From Linum tenue (taxonomy: Eukaryota > Streptophyta > Magnoliopsida > Malpighiales > Linaceae): 64,000 nucleotides of DNA. Positions 12,185 to 23,546 of the stretch are shown in pieces. The translations under genes and the position numbers were made by a program. The notes under the pieces were generated by a model. The model saw nothing but the letters and a program-made list of their open reading frames with translations. It did no database searches and had not been told where the DNA came from. The DNA is taken from NCBI GenBank assembly GCA_946122785.1, contig CAMGYJ010000009.1, positions 11,190,937 to 11,254,936 of the forward strand, given 5' to 3'. Every line of letters begins with the position of its first letter. The stretch's first letter is position 1.

Positions 12185-13373
12185 TTTTCGGTGGTCAAAA
12201 TGTAGTTGATTTGGCTCAATATTTGGCAGGAAATTGGTTGGGAGATTTTTTTTTTAAGCAAATACATCGATGATAGACCCACTTATAATTTGTGGAGTGT
12301 TTTAGGGTACTATGATAACCAATGCAATTATGAACCGGTGTAGTGAGCGATTCATATTTTAGTGGTTAATTGGTATCAAACAAATAAAACTTGATAGCAA
12401 ATTGATAGTTGTAAGGATAGTAATACAAGTAGATCATACGAAAATAACATAATAAAAATAATAATTGTACTCTTGAAATTTTGAAAGGAACTAGACCTCT
12501 TATTGAAAATACAAGCAAACAAATAGTGTTAATAATTATTTCGAAATATGTTGTTTTATAACACCGGTACTTGAGAGATTTAAAGAGTTATTATAGAGTT
12601 AATTACTTTATATTTTAAAGGGTTCATAATAAAATCAATAAGAAGCTCGTGGAATAGTTGGTAATGAACTCAATTCTCTAAAAGAAGTGTCCCCCACCCC
12701 CGCGCCCCTCGTAATGTTTTAAACATAAGTAAGGATCGTGGAGGAGTTCAAACCGGAAACCAATCGAACGGTTGAAACAATTTTCTGGGACAAAGTTGCA
12801 ACCCCTCCCAAATTTAGCAAGATATACCGTCCTATCATCAGGCAAAACCTTGTAGTTCTCAAAATCACAATCAAGTTCTAAAGAACGACCAGCCTCTTTA
12901 AAAGCTTTACCACGTGCTTCTTTAAACTTGTCTTCGGGAGACACCCCACGAGTCTTTTGTATTAATTTGGCGACATGATCGAGCGGTAAGGCAATAAAAC
13001 TAGAGACCGTTTTTCGGTTGTAACAGTCGAATCATGCAGTTTAGTTTAGTTTTAAGTAGATAATAATAATGTTTTGCCTTTATTGAAAACTCGGTTTCTA
13101 GATGTGTTTGACCAATTTTAACTTTTGAAGCAATAATATATGCGTATTGGTTAGACGTGGTTAGTAATAATTTCGTTAACTCTAGTGTATAGTGATGATA
13201 GTATTAGTAGTTATTTGACACCTAAGAACTAGGGGGTAACCTTAGAGTGCACGACATTGAGCAATTAAGAGTGTCTACTTTAAGACATCGCTTGCTAGAA
13301 GGAAATACAAATATTCTCGTCAACTCTTCACAACTCTAATTTGTTCACTGTCTCCTCTAGGTCACCAAACACC
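12185..13373. other. Intergenic, one weak ORF
   Basis: The sequence is mostly AT-rich. A minus-strand 88-codon ORF at 12678-12944 contains KEARGKAFKEAGRSLELD. It matches nothing I can name and may be an old transposon remnant. Confidence 0.3.
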
Positions 13374-13381
13374 CATAAGAG

Positions 13382-14085
13382 TAGGGCTGGGCATGCAGGC
13401 GGATCATCCGCGGGTTTGGGCCGACCCACCCGCATTTGACCCGAATTTCGTTAAGTGGGTGGGTCTGTGGGTGGGTGACGGGTTGCGCTGGGAGCCATCC
13501 GCCGGGTGGTGGGTGGGTTGTGGGTGAGTGTGCGGGTGACCCGCTCAACCCAACAGCAAAAAGATCAAAGTCGTTGGCGCTAGAGAGAGGAGAGTGGAGA
13601 CGTTAGATATAAACTCGGACTGCTCCTGGAGTTTGAACCTCAAAGCCAACCTTCCAAATTGAGATCCCCTCTTCTTCCCTTTACTTTTTCCTCTAATTCT
13701 TGTGTCTAGATCACCGCTCTTTCCTTTGTGGAATTATTTTCCTTAGTTCCTTGCACCTAATAATCATCTCAATATGTAGAAAACTCTTTCATAATAGAAT
13801 TTCTATCCGATTTAAGAACTAATTCGACATTTTTCGCCCTATTTCAACGTCTTGTTTCCCTCGATGATTCTCTTCGCCTATTATCATGTCAAGTTGATTC
13901 CTTTATATTATATACATTGTGATGTGGGTGAACCCACAAACCCACCCGCATCATCCACCATCCGCCCGACCCAACCCGAGACTAAATGTGGGTGGGTGGT
14001 GGGTTAAAAATTATCAATCCGTTTGAGCGCGGGTGGGTGCATTTTATGGTCAAAATCCACCCGATCCACCCAATGCCCACCCCTA
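13382..14085. mobile_element. hAT-type non-autonomous element, family A copy 1
   Basis: The termini are TAGGGCTGGGCATG at the left and CCCACCCCTA at the right, with a GGGTGGGTGGG-rich body. It is flanked by perfect 8-bp CATAAGAG at 13374-13381 and 14086-14093, the duplication length of hAT transposons. It is non-coding, 704 bp, and near-identical to the element at 45514-46218. Confidence 0.88.
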
Positions 14086-14093
14086 CATAAGAG

Positions 14094-15640
14094 CATTGAC
14101 CTATTTTCGGACAGTAAATCCCAATAATATATAGTACACTTTTGTGTAATTTTATTCATTTTAAATTTCATGCAACGAGAGTGAAAGTAGGAAATAATAT
14201 TTTTGTCTTTACAATTAATTTTTATCTCACATAAAAATATCAACATAAGGATTTGAACCCGATCTCCTCAAACAAAGAGGACAATCACAACCATTTACAC
14301 TGAACAAATTTGTTGTGTCTTTTGGAATACCAAATATACACGAAGTTCAACTCTCTGAAAATCGCAGAACTTTCCATCATGATTAGCAAGCCCACTAAGT
14401 ATATCGTATATATTTTTATGGTGCTTGATACTTCAATTTTCATTGTAGAGTTTCATGTACTTTCTCAATTTTAAAATTCTTTCTCTCTCCTTAATTTTTG
14501 CTATAGGTAAATTGGTAATTGGCTAACATGGAAAAAAACTAATTTTGTCACTACATGTTGTGTCCTTGCCTTTTTCAATTTAAATTTTGTGGTTTTATCT
14601 TTGTTCTTATCTCTTTCCAACTTCCTCGAAAATTCCCTCCATCGTACAATAGTTTGCACCCCTTTCACTTCCCAGTACAAGACTGCCTTTGAAAATCAAT
14701 CATCTGGTATCTGTTGGCACGTCGGTTTTATTGTTGGGAATTTAAGTTGGGCATGTAAAAGAGTTTAATAAATAATGGAGTTGCAAAAGGAGGATTAGAA
14801 ATTGAATTTTTGGTTGAAACATATGTCTCTTGAGATAAAAATTTGGTTGTACAACGAAAAGTGGTGGCTATTGGATCTTTTATATTTATGGTTTTTACAT
14901 CTATCAGAACCTATTTCTATCTTAAAACGAGGAATCATTGATTAATTTATTGAAGTAGGTCGATTCTTTATTCAACCTATTGGAACTGATAGACAAGGAG
15001 TGTCTAATTTTGTGCCTTATTACTTTGATTGAGTCTATTAGTATATTGGAGATAACCCTAATTTTGTCGTTTGCTCTCAAGTTTTGATGTCCCCTCTTAG
15101 CTGAGTTGTTAGTATATAGTTGATTTGAATCAACAACTCTCCATTTCTTTTTGATTAGTGGCATATTGTTCATAAAAGGAGCGCATTAAATCCTTATGTA
15201 GGATGTGAGGTTTAAGATTTAGTTTCAAACTATCGATGGGTCGTGTGGAATTTCACTGAGCTTTTATACCCTCTTTCTTGACAATCAACTAACCAATAGC
15301 ATTTTAATGAGGGCTTAATTATCATTATGAAAATGAAACTAATGATACATTTTATATTTTATATTCTTAAATGATGATGGTATTTCTCCGAATGTTAGAC
15401 TTATATATATTCTTTCTTTATGTATTATCTCGATCGAAGGATTGTCAATAAAATTAAACTGGTTGATTAGCTTAAACATAACATAAAAATATAAATAATC
15501 AAATATGAATATTCCGGCCAATGGGCCGAGTTATAAGCTAGTCCAACAAAAAATGTATTTTAGATCAGAATCATATAGGAATACTTTGATTAAGCGTATA
15601 CAATTGTTCTTCTATATAACTAACATTTTCTCCCTAAAAA
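14094..15640. other. AT-rich intergenic
   Basis: I see no supported gene or bounded repeat here. Confidence 0.35.
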
Positions 15641-16193
15641 ATACATGAACTCAAGGTTCAACAAGGCGTAATTCTACGTACGCGTTGGCGTGCTTAGGAA
15701 CGGGGCAGTAACAAAACGCATCGTCTAGGTTCTAGGCAGACAATTAGGCGTTCATAACGGTGAATCGAAGTTTGAGCATAACTAGGCACAATCAATCGAT
15801 GTGAGGCGTGATTAATCGAAATAAGCCACGCTTAATTGCGCTAGCATACCAATGATTAAAAAAATTGTAGCTAATGTACTCAAATGATGTATGCTCCTAG
15901 GGGTGGCTATACGGTCTGGTGCGATTAAGTTGGTCTTCGGGTTGACTTTAGTTTTTTAGAGCTCGTCAAGTTGGTACCTTGGCGGCCTATTGGAAACTTT
16001 GGCACCACCTCATTAGGTTGACACCCCATCAGTTTGATCTCTATACTTAGTTTTTTGGATCCTCATTAAGCTGTTGGAACCAATCCTGTCACATCGGTTT
16101 GGCACCTTTTAATACTTCCATAACACCAAACATGTCTTGTAGGCTTGGAGGCAAGGCAAGCTTGTCCTGCTGGCTTGGTATGCCATTGTCCTG

Positions 16194-17040
16194 CTGATAA
16201 CACCTAAATGAGTGTTATTTGCCCTTCATATTTAGCTTTGTTTCGTACTAATCTATGTGCATAATCCGAAGTTTATCATCAATTGCATCCTATTTCATTC
16301 CCTTTTTATTATGTTGTCATTCTAGGATGTTTAAGATGATACATGTGAATTAGGTACGGAAAATGGCACAAATGAAGAAGGAAACACCTTGGGAGAGCTT
16401 CATTGAAGATCCAATCCACCTAAGGAAGAAGACGAAGGTGCAAGCAAGGAGAAGAAGATTGACTTCATCACTCCCCCTATTCTAGTTTGTGTTGTCTTTC
16501 TCTCTCTATGATTTAAATCTCTAATGGTTGTTTAGGTAAGATGCACACTAGTTTATAGGTTGTGTATGTATGGATTTTGAATGAATGTGTTTATCTAGTT
16601 GATTTTACTGCTTCTCTAGCTTTAATTATGCTTGGGTAAGTCGTCCTAATCTTTTCTACAAGGCTACTTGACCTTCTAACATGCGTATGGAGTTTTAGGG
16701 TTAGACGGGTATGCACCATCTGACAAATGAGGGTTAGATGAATCAATAGGATCTTGTGGTGCGCGAGGCGACCGTACCCCTGCCATAAAAATGCCTTCCC
16801 AGATATGATATCCTAGATCGAGGTGACTTACATGGGTTTAGGGGAGGGGTACTCGGAAACAGGATTGAAACCCGATTTGACGGCACACTTCCTTAGCACG
16901 ATGTCTGTTAACCCGCGCGGAGGCGTGAGGATAATCACGAAGCCCCACGAAAAAGAGCTCACTCACCACATTTTCTTAACCCTACATGACAACCATAGCT
17001 AGGAGGATTCGACCATAAGCAACCGTCTCATCTCTAGCGA
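16194..17040. repeat. Possible LTR-retrotransposon remnant
   Basis: The sequence opens TGATAACACC followed by a near-palindrome AACACCTAAATGAGTGTT, a style of start often seen in plant LTRs. No second LTR, primer site or coding domain was found. Upstream, 15650-15850 resembles the AGGCG-rich MITE at 9633, and 15899 onward starts like a hAT element (TAGGGGTGGC) without a recognisable end. Confidence 0.25.
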
Positions 17041-17167
17041 CCTCTCAACCACTTGGTTGGTTGTTTAGGAATAGGATAGGTTAGATCTTTCATCCAAACT
17101 CTCCATTTGATTAGATAGTAGTTGGAGTGAAGTAATAATAGGCTTAGGGTGCTCTTGGAATATGACC

Positions 17168-17824
17168 AGTGGCAAACCCATAAATATTACGTAGGGGTGT
17201 CCTCTTTTAAAAAATAAAATAAATAAAAATAAATAATTCTTAAATAAGAAGATATATGACTTGTACAAGTTAAAAATGTCCATGATGTATTTTCATATTA
17301 GGAAATAATTGTCGAATACACTTGGTGTTTATATTGCATACACAAATTTTCTCTGTATATCTACTAGACAATTATTCATGAACTAATCACATATTTGATT
17401 CTAAACTTGTTCATGATGTAACCCAAAGCTGAAAAGAATCTTTCAACACTTGTCGGACAACCATAAAATCAATACAAAGTAAAGCTAACTTGAAATTACT
17501 TTAATTGTTAGGTTTTGAAAAATATAGAGATAGGGAGATTTTACTATTACACAATGTTTAAAATCGAACAACAAATGAGTTGTAGCCTAATAGAAATTAT
17601 GTTTATTAATAATAATTGTGTCCTAAGTTTCAGTTACCCAAATTACCACTTATATTCCCATACGCAATCTAAAAACGAGAGTAGGATAATAATTTTCTCA
17701 AATTTCAGAGGTGTCCCTCACTATCAATTATAATACGTAAATTATCTTCGGGGATTAAAAAATCGTTTCTCCAAAATTTAGGGGGTGTCCCGGGACACCA
17801 TCAAAGTGCCCTAGGTCCGCCCTT
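17168..17824. mobile_element. Mutator-like non-autonomous element
   Basis: The element starts AGTGGCAAACC and ends GGTCCGCCCTT, giving short imperfect inverted termini. It is flanked by GAATATGACC at 17158-17167 and GAATACGACC at 17825-17834, a 10-bp duplication with one mismatch. Inside, GGGGTGTCC near the left and GGGGGTGTCCCGGGACACC near the right are shared with the partial relative at 40462-40990. It is non-coding. Confidence 0.55.
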
Positions 17825-18086
17825 GAATACGACCGAGCCACTTTGCTACAACCCTAGTTAGGTTATGCTTGGCTTAGTTAGAATTGAATAGAGAGTGTGC
17901 ATCGACTTATAAATTTAAAGCTCGATCATGCAAGCGGATCACCCGCTATCAAGCATGTCTTGCCAACGAATTAATCAAATTATATATCTTGCTACCAATC
18001 CTATCTTGTCGACTCGATAGCCTGTTGACTGGCTTTCATGCCTTCCTTGCCGGTTTCCGAGATGATTATTTTATCTTTATTTTCAC

Positions 18087-18218
18087 TGGATTCAGAGTCC
18101 AATATACTAACCACTAGACCATAAAACCTCGTTGTTATCGTTGTTATGGATTCAGAGTCCAATATACTAACCACTAGACCACTAGACCATAAACAACGAG
18201 GTTTTATGGTCTAGTGGT
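18087..18218 (-). repeat. Three clustered 5' halves of tRNA-Gln
   Basis: Read on the minus strand, 18128-18087 is the 5' half of a plant nuclear tRNA-Gln: acceptor strand, D arm (ATGGTCTAGTGGTTAG), anticodon arm with CTG, and then the homology stops. A second copy runs 18193-18147 and has an 8-bp internal duplication (ACTAGACC). A third, shorter copy lies in the opposite orientation at 18200-18218. Copies 1 and 2 repeat at a 60-bp period. No 3' half (T arm) is present, so none can be a functional tRNA. Confidence 0.75.
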
Positions 18219-18483
18219 CTTGTTGTTTCTTTCTTAGATACATATTTATATGTTTATTGTTTTCTCACCGGAATTTAATTGCGTAGTATACTAAAAAAAA
18301 TCAAAGAACAATAATTTTGTTATCCAACAAATCAACCAGAATGCAGGCAAAACATCGACCCTTAACCCGTATTACATATAAAAAAAATTCGAAATTTCCA
18401 TGACAAAGGTTACAAATGCACAAACTGAATATCATCTTTAATTAACGTTTTGAACTCAGAGAAATTAAACGAAACGAAGACAA

Positions 18484-19128
18484 TCATTCAGTGCCACCAA
18501 AACGAGCCTTGAGCCGCTGCACTTCAGCCTGACTAATGCCAGTAGTTTTGTCCACCAGGAAAGACGGGAAAGCGTTCCTGAACAACGCGCCAGTGATAAA
18601 CTGGACACCGGGATCCGAGCTCGCAAAAGAGACGAAAAGGACGGCTTTGGTGGTCCCGCTGTTGTGCTGGAAATGAAGAAACCCTTGCGGGATCGCCATC
18701 ACCTGCCCTTTGCTCAACTTGTTGGCGTACAAGATGTTGGAGTCCAGGCCGGAGATGAACCCCATGGTGACGTTGCCTTCCACCACGAACACCATCTCCG
18801 ACGAGTACGGGTGGCTGTGGAGCGGGACGACGCCGTCCGGCTCCATGTCCACCCGGACCGCGGCCTGGTTCAACCCGTTCAGAGCCGGGAAGTGGTTGAC
18901 GAAGGCTCGCGTCAGGGCCAGCTTGTTCGGGTTCGTGGTGTTCCCCGGGCTGACAAACCCGGAGAACACGAAGTCGGCTGCGGTGACATTGGCCCGGTTC
19001 TTGCATGGGTACCCATAGGGCGTCTGTTGACCGGTCAGGTCGGCCACGCAGAAGTCGGCCGCGTAGGAGGAGGACGAGAAGGTGGTGAGAAGAACGAGGG
19101 CAACGAGAAGCAGGAATGGAGTATGCAT
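18484..19128 (-). CDS. Germin-like protein, copy 2
   Basis: This is a single-exon 214-aa secreted cupin related to the genes at 11.3 and 26.7 kb. The signal peptide ends near SSSSYA. The disulfide cysteines lie in DFCVADL and GYPCKNR. Box 1 reads HSHPYSSE (H104, H106, E111), with Ser replacing the usual Thr between the histidines, and box 2 is IPQGFLHFQ (H152), so all metal ligands are retained. It ends VQRLKARFGGTE. The sequon NTT is present. It has drifted further from copies 1 and 3 in the box 1 flank (MEPDGVVPL). It is intact and probably apoplastic; its enzyme activity cannot be read from the sequence. Confidence 0.95.
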   Translation of the reverse strand: MHTPFLLLVALVLLTTFSSSSYAADFCVADLTGQQTPYGYPCKNRANVTAADFVFSGFVSPGNTTNPNKLALTRAFVNHFPALNGLNQAAVRVDMEPDGVVPLHSHPYSSEMVFVVEGNVTMGFISGLDSNILYANKLSKGQVMAIPQGFLHFQHNSGTTKAVLFVSFASSDPGVQFITGALFRNAFPSFLVDKTTGISQAEVQRLKARFGGTE

Positions 19129-19200
19129 CGTTGAGAGTACGAAGTTAAGAATTTTCTTTCTTTCTTTGAGTTGAGTTGAGTTTATGATGAAGAGGGTTTT

Positions 19201-19209
19201 ATATTTATA
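19201..19209 (-). promoter_or_regulatory. TATA box of germin-like copy 2
   Basis: TATAAATAT on the minus strand lies about 75 bp upstream of the ATG. Confidence 0.5.
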
Positions 19210-20560
19210 GGGGTATAGAAAAGAATGGATGGGTCTTTTTTATACGAAGTAAATGCCTATACGTTGTCACTCCAAGTGTATTAACGTCAAATTATCAATT
19301 AGATTGGTTCTTTTTGCAGTCGATTTCGTATGAAATGTGTCCAAAACGTGAAAGATTAAGACGTTAATTCCAAATTTTTTTTGGGACCAATTCTTTGGTT
19401 GGTTAATTGTCTTTATTGATGGCGGAGGAGCTAGCTAGGTATATACCTACAATATTGCTCAATATTATCCTCGCATTGACCTAGTCTACTCGTGCCATAC
19501 GTCTAACTATTCTTCGATTTTGGATTGCCCGATGAATCAAAATTTGAAGAGGGCAAAACGATGAAGGTGATGTCCTTTATCAAGTTGGGATTTTGGCCGG
19601 TCACTTGCTCAATGACAATTGGCCGTCTTGGATGACAGTGATTACACCGGTAACTAGAGATTTGGTTATTTTATATATTGATCCATGTGTACCATTTTAA
19701 GTGCTAGCTAGCTAGAATGGAAAAAACCAATGTCGAGCAGAGTTCTTCTCCTTGATTGGAGAAACAGTAGCCTCTGTCATCCACGGATTATAAAGAATAA
19801 AAAGTAGTACAAATGGATGTTGTTAGGTTTTTTCTATATTAAATAATATAATTTTATAATTTATTTTATTTTTAAAATAATATAAATGAAAGAAAATTAT
19901 ATTTTATAAAATAAAATTAAAATATGGAAAAGATAATCTTGTATTTTTCAAAACAACTTTTCGCAGAAACTCCAAATCGGAGCTTATGCTTTTATGTTAT
20001 ACAAAAGCGCTTTTCGGCTTTTCAAAAACCGAGCTTTTAGAGGCGTTTGGCTTTGCTTAAACTTTTGAAGCCGAAAAACACTTATAAAAGCCGGATCAAA
20101 CATAGGCCCATTGACCTAGGAGCATGGTCATTCCTTTTCCACGGGCTCCGACCGCACTTAGGGTTGAACCTTCAAGTTCTTGACATCAACAGTTTCTATA
20201 TTGATGTTAAAGTTAGTGAGAGCGCTAGTTTTAATTGCCCCTGCCACTGCCTTAGCTACAAGGGGTTTTTAAGATCACCTTAGGGATAGCATTGAAGAAA
20301 GTTAGCTAGTCATAGGTGATCTAAATGTAATGCTCTTTGAGCATGAAAAAGAGGAGAGATGCTCCATGTGTAATGAAAATGTAGAACCTTTAAGTACAAC
20401 ATGCGTCGCAATGCGCTGATCGACCTTGGATACAAAGGGCAACCCTTCACCTAGTTGAACAAGTAATAGCGATCGAACTTGATCAAAGGCTTGGCAAAGC
20501 AATCTGCTCTACAACCTGGAGAGCGAATTTTGACAAAGCAGTTGTATTCCATGAGGATAT
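19210..20560. other. Intergenic upstream of germin-like copy 2
   Basis: This is promoter and AT-rich sequence. Around 19970-20110 repeated AAAAGC/GCTTTT motifs suggest the end of an unidentified inverted-repeat element. There is no supported gene. Confidence 0.3.
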
Positions 20561-20572
20561 GGCTAACTCTAA

Positions 20573-22790
20573 CTATTGTCGAATACGTATTGACATCCAT
20601 GACAAAGAGACTAAGAAAGATACACCATTTTTGGTTTGACAAACAATGGAGGGACCAATGAAAATGTCAAACAATCGTCCAACAAATTTTGGCGGCCTCT
20701 GGATGTTCAGAGGAAAAGGTGCAAAGGGAAGCACTACAAAAAAAGGGCCTTTTGCGACAGATACTTTTAAGCGAGAATGAGAAATTAAGACAAGACTGGC
20801 CTTAATCTTCTTGCAGCTACGGAGGATATGCTCCACAGTTTCCTCAGTGTTGTTACACTGAGGGCAGTTGTTGTTGGTTGTCAACCCTCTCTTTGATCTC
20901 TTCTAGTTTGTCATCAATATGTTATATGTCACCAGCCACAGGAAATGTTTTATCTTGCTCTGTCCTTTCCATTTCCAAATACCCTTCCAGATCGAATCCT
21001 CCTCACTATCGAATGAGTCTGGGGCAAGGTTGTAGGCAGACTTGAGGCGGAACTTCCCATCTTGTTCAATGCCCTAGATGTGATTATCCTCCCCTGAGCC
21101 TGGAATGGGAACATCAATGCCTGCAATTAAAGAAAAGATCTTGTCAGGTAGGAGACTGTTGAGTCTGCTCCAGTCCCAGTCCCCTTCCTCCATTACCCAA
21201 TCAGCAACAGCAGAGTTCATCTCTTGTTCATTTATCTCTTGCTGGAGAAAATCAGCAAGGACAATGTCATGGTCAATCCAGGGGTGAGCCCAAAAGCCTG
21301 TGGAGGCTCCATCACTAATACTCCATGCAGTTGCATGCTTCATCATGGGCGTAGCTTTCAAGACAGCTTTCCAAAGGCTAGAGTGATTGTTGTTCTTCAT
21401 GGAAACAATCATCACATCCTTGTGGTGGAAATACTTCCCCTGGAGAACCTACACCCATAGAGATTTTTCATCATTAAACATGAGCCACGCATTCTTAATC
21501 ATGTAGGCCATATTAAGAATCCTAGCATACTTAAGACCCAGACCACCCTGGCTTTTAGGTTTACAAATGGTGTTCCAAGCAACAAGATGAGCTTTCCTCC
21601 TTCCTTTATGTGAACACCAAACAAACATCTAAACTTTTTATCGATTGCATCACAAACCGAGGCAGGGAGGATGATAGTTTGCATTGCATAGGTTGGAATG
21701 GCATTCAAAACAGACAGGGCAAGGGTAACTCTTCCAGCAAAGGAGAGAGTTTTTGCTTTTCAGGCTGTGTCTTTTGTCAATCTTATCAAGGATATATCTA
21801 TAGGTATTCCTAGTAATTCTACCATGTAGCAATGGAACTCCAATATACTTTCCCAGGTCATTGGTGGATTGGATTCCAAGGACATCGCAAATAGATTGTC
21901 TCACACCTCTTTTAGTGTTAGGAGAAAAGAAAATGCGAGACTTATCCTTGCTAATCAATTCCCCTCACGCTTCACAAAAGCTATTCAAGCAAGACATCAA
22001 ACAGGTAGCCTGGAGGGGGGAAGCCTCAACAAAAAGGACCAGATCGTCCGCAAAGAAAAAGGTGGGAAGGAGGGGGGGGGGGGCATTCACAGATAGGACC
22101 ATAGGTTTCCAAGACTTGTTCTCAACAGCTCTAAAAATACTGTGACTCAACTGTTCAATACATAACGTAAAAAGGTAGGGAGAGATGGGGCATCCCTGAC
22201 GAAGGCCCATGCTGGGGGTGAAGCTCTCCTCCATTCCACAGGATTTGAAACTCTGTTGTAGTCACACACTTCATGATCATCTCCACAAACCTCGCAGGCA
22301 GCCTAGAAGCAACTAGAGTTTCTACAAGGAAGCTCCAATCTCGTCTGTCATATGCTTTTGCAAAGTCAATTTTGATCAACAATGAGCCTTTCTTCCCTTT
22401 CCTCCTTGTCATGGAGTGGACAGTTTCCTGCAAGATGAGAATGTTATCAGTAATGTGACGATGAGGAGCAAAACCAGTTTGGTTAGTTTTAATAAGATGG
22501 GGCATCATGTGCTTTAGCCTTTCAGCTAAACTTTTTGCCACCACTTTATAACTCACATTATAGAAACTAATGAGCCTAAAGTGAGTCATGCAAGAAGGGG
22601 TTTGAATTTTTGGGATCAGAGAAATCAGGATGGCATTTATTCTCCTAATTTGTTCAGGTGAGACAAAATAGGAGATAACAAAGCTGATGAGGTCAGCTCC
22701 CACCCTTTCCCAGCACTTTTGGAAGAATATAGCTTGAAAGCCATCTTTTCTTCAAATGAAAAGGAAAAGATTGAGAATTTGGACCAATGC
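20573..22790 (-). mobile_element. Dead LINE (L1-type) ORF2, truncated
   Basis: Minus-strand pieces of a non-LTR retrotransposon polyprotein appear in order from 22790 downward. These are a reverse transcriptase (IKIDFAKAYDRRDWSFL, LRQGCPISPYLFTL, and the catalytic FADDLVLF), the thumb region (LGKYIGVPLLHGRI), and a zf-RVT finger near 20870-20820 (CPQCNNTEETVEHILRSC). Frameshifts and stops separate the pieces, and the endonuclease is missing at the 5' end. A G-run at 22074-22083 breaks the frame. It cannot be active. Confidence 0.88.
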
Positions 22791-22799
22791 CAATCCTCA

Positions 22800-23537
22800 C
22801 GCACTTTATCCTTCGAATGTGGACATTATACCTCCAAATCCATTTGGGAGTAGTTTGGTAGCTAAGATTTTAGATGGGTTATGAATTTTGAACATGATGT
22901 TCATAATGTTTCATATTCTTTTGTTGTATGATTTTTGTTTCACATTTTAACTTATTTTCATATTTAGACAAGAAAAACTCATGTATTAACAAATTCATAA
23001 TTTGGTGAATCACATAGGGGTCATTTGAATGGATTATTTAAGTGACATATTTGGGCTATAGTTACTCACAGTGAGATAATGAGATCTAAAAAATCCGTTT
23101 GACAACACTTTACTAAGTTGAGTTATTTGGGCATTGAACTATTTACAAATAACTTATTTGAAATAACTCTTACTTAATATTAATTGAAAACTCTCATTTA
23201 ATCAGTTTGTTATTTGAAATAACTATCTAAATACCACATACCACATGGAAATGGTTTGACCAGACAACATTCTTTAGCCCAATTACCACATAAATCATAT
23301 TAAAATATCATATAAATAATTAATAAATTATTTGACTTTACAATTATTACATTCACGCTTAATCCATCCAAAGAATTAATTAGTAAAATTTGGAAATACC
23401 AAACAACTCTTTTTCCATGTCCCTATTTTCCATTCCTCGCTCATCAAAATTTACAAACAATGCGTAGTGTCTTTTCCAATATGATGTGATTGATAAGCCA
23501 TCATTTATTGATAAATAACCAGATAAATCGTAACTCT
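22800..23537. other. AT-rich intergenic
   Basis: This is AT-rich sequence with GGGTCATTTGAATGG near 23030, perhaps a transposon terminus. Nothing further can be supported. Confidence 0.3.
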
Positions 23538-23546
23538 TTTATTTTA

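Noticed and set aside
12678..12944. 88-codon minus-strand ORF as a gene
   Set aside because: No family recognised, no promoter or splice context; left as a weak note only.
18087..18128. A functional nuclear tRNA-Gln gene
   Set aside because: Homology ends after the anticodon arm; no T arm or terminator.
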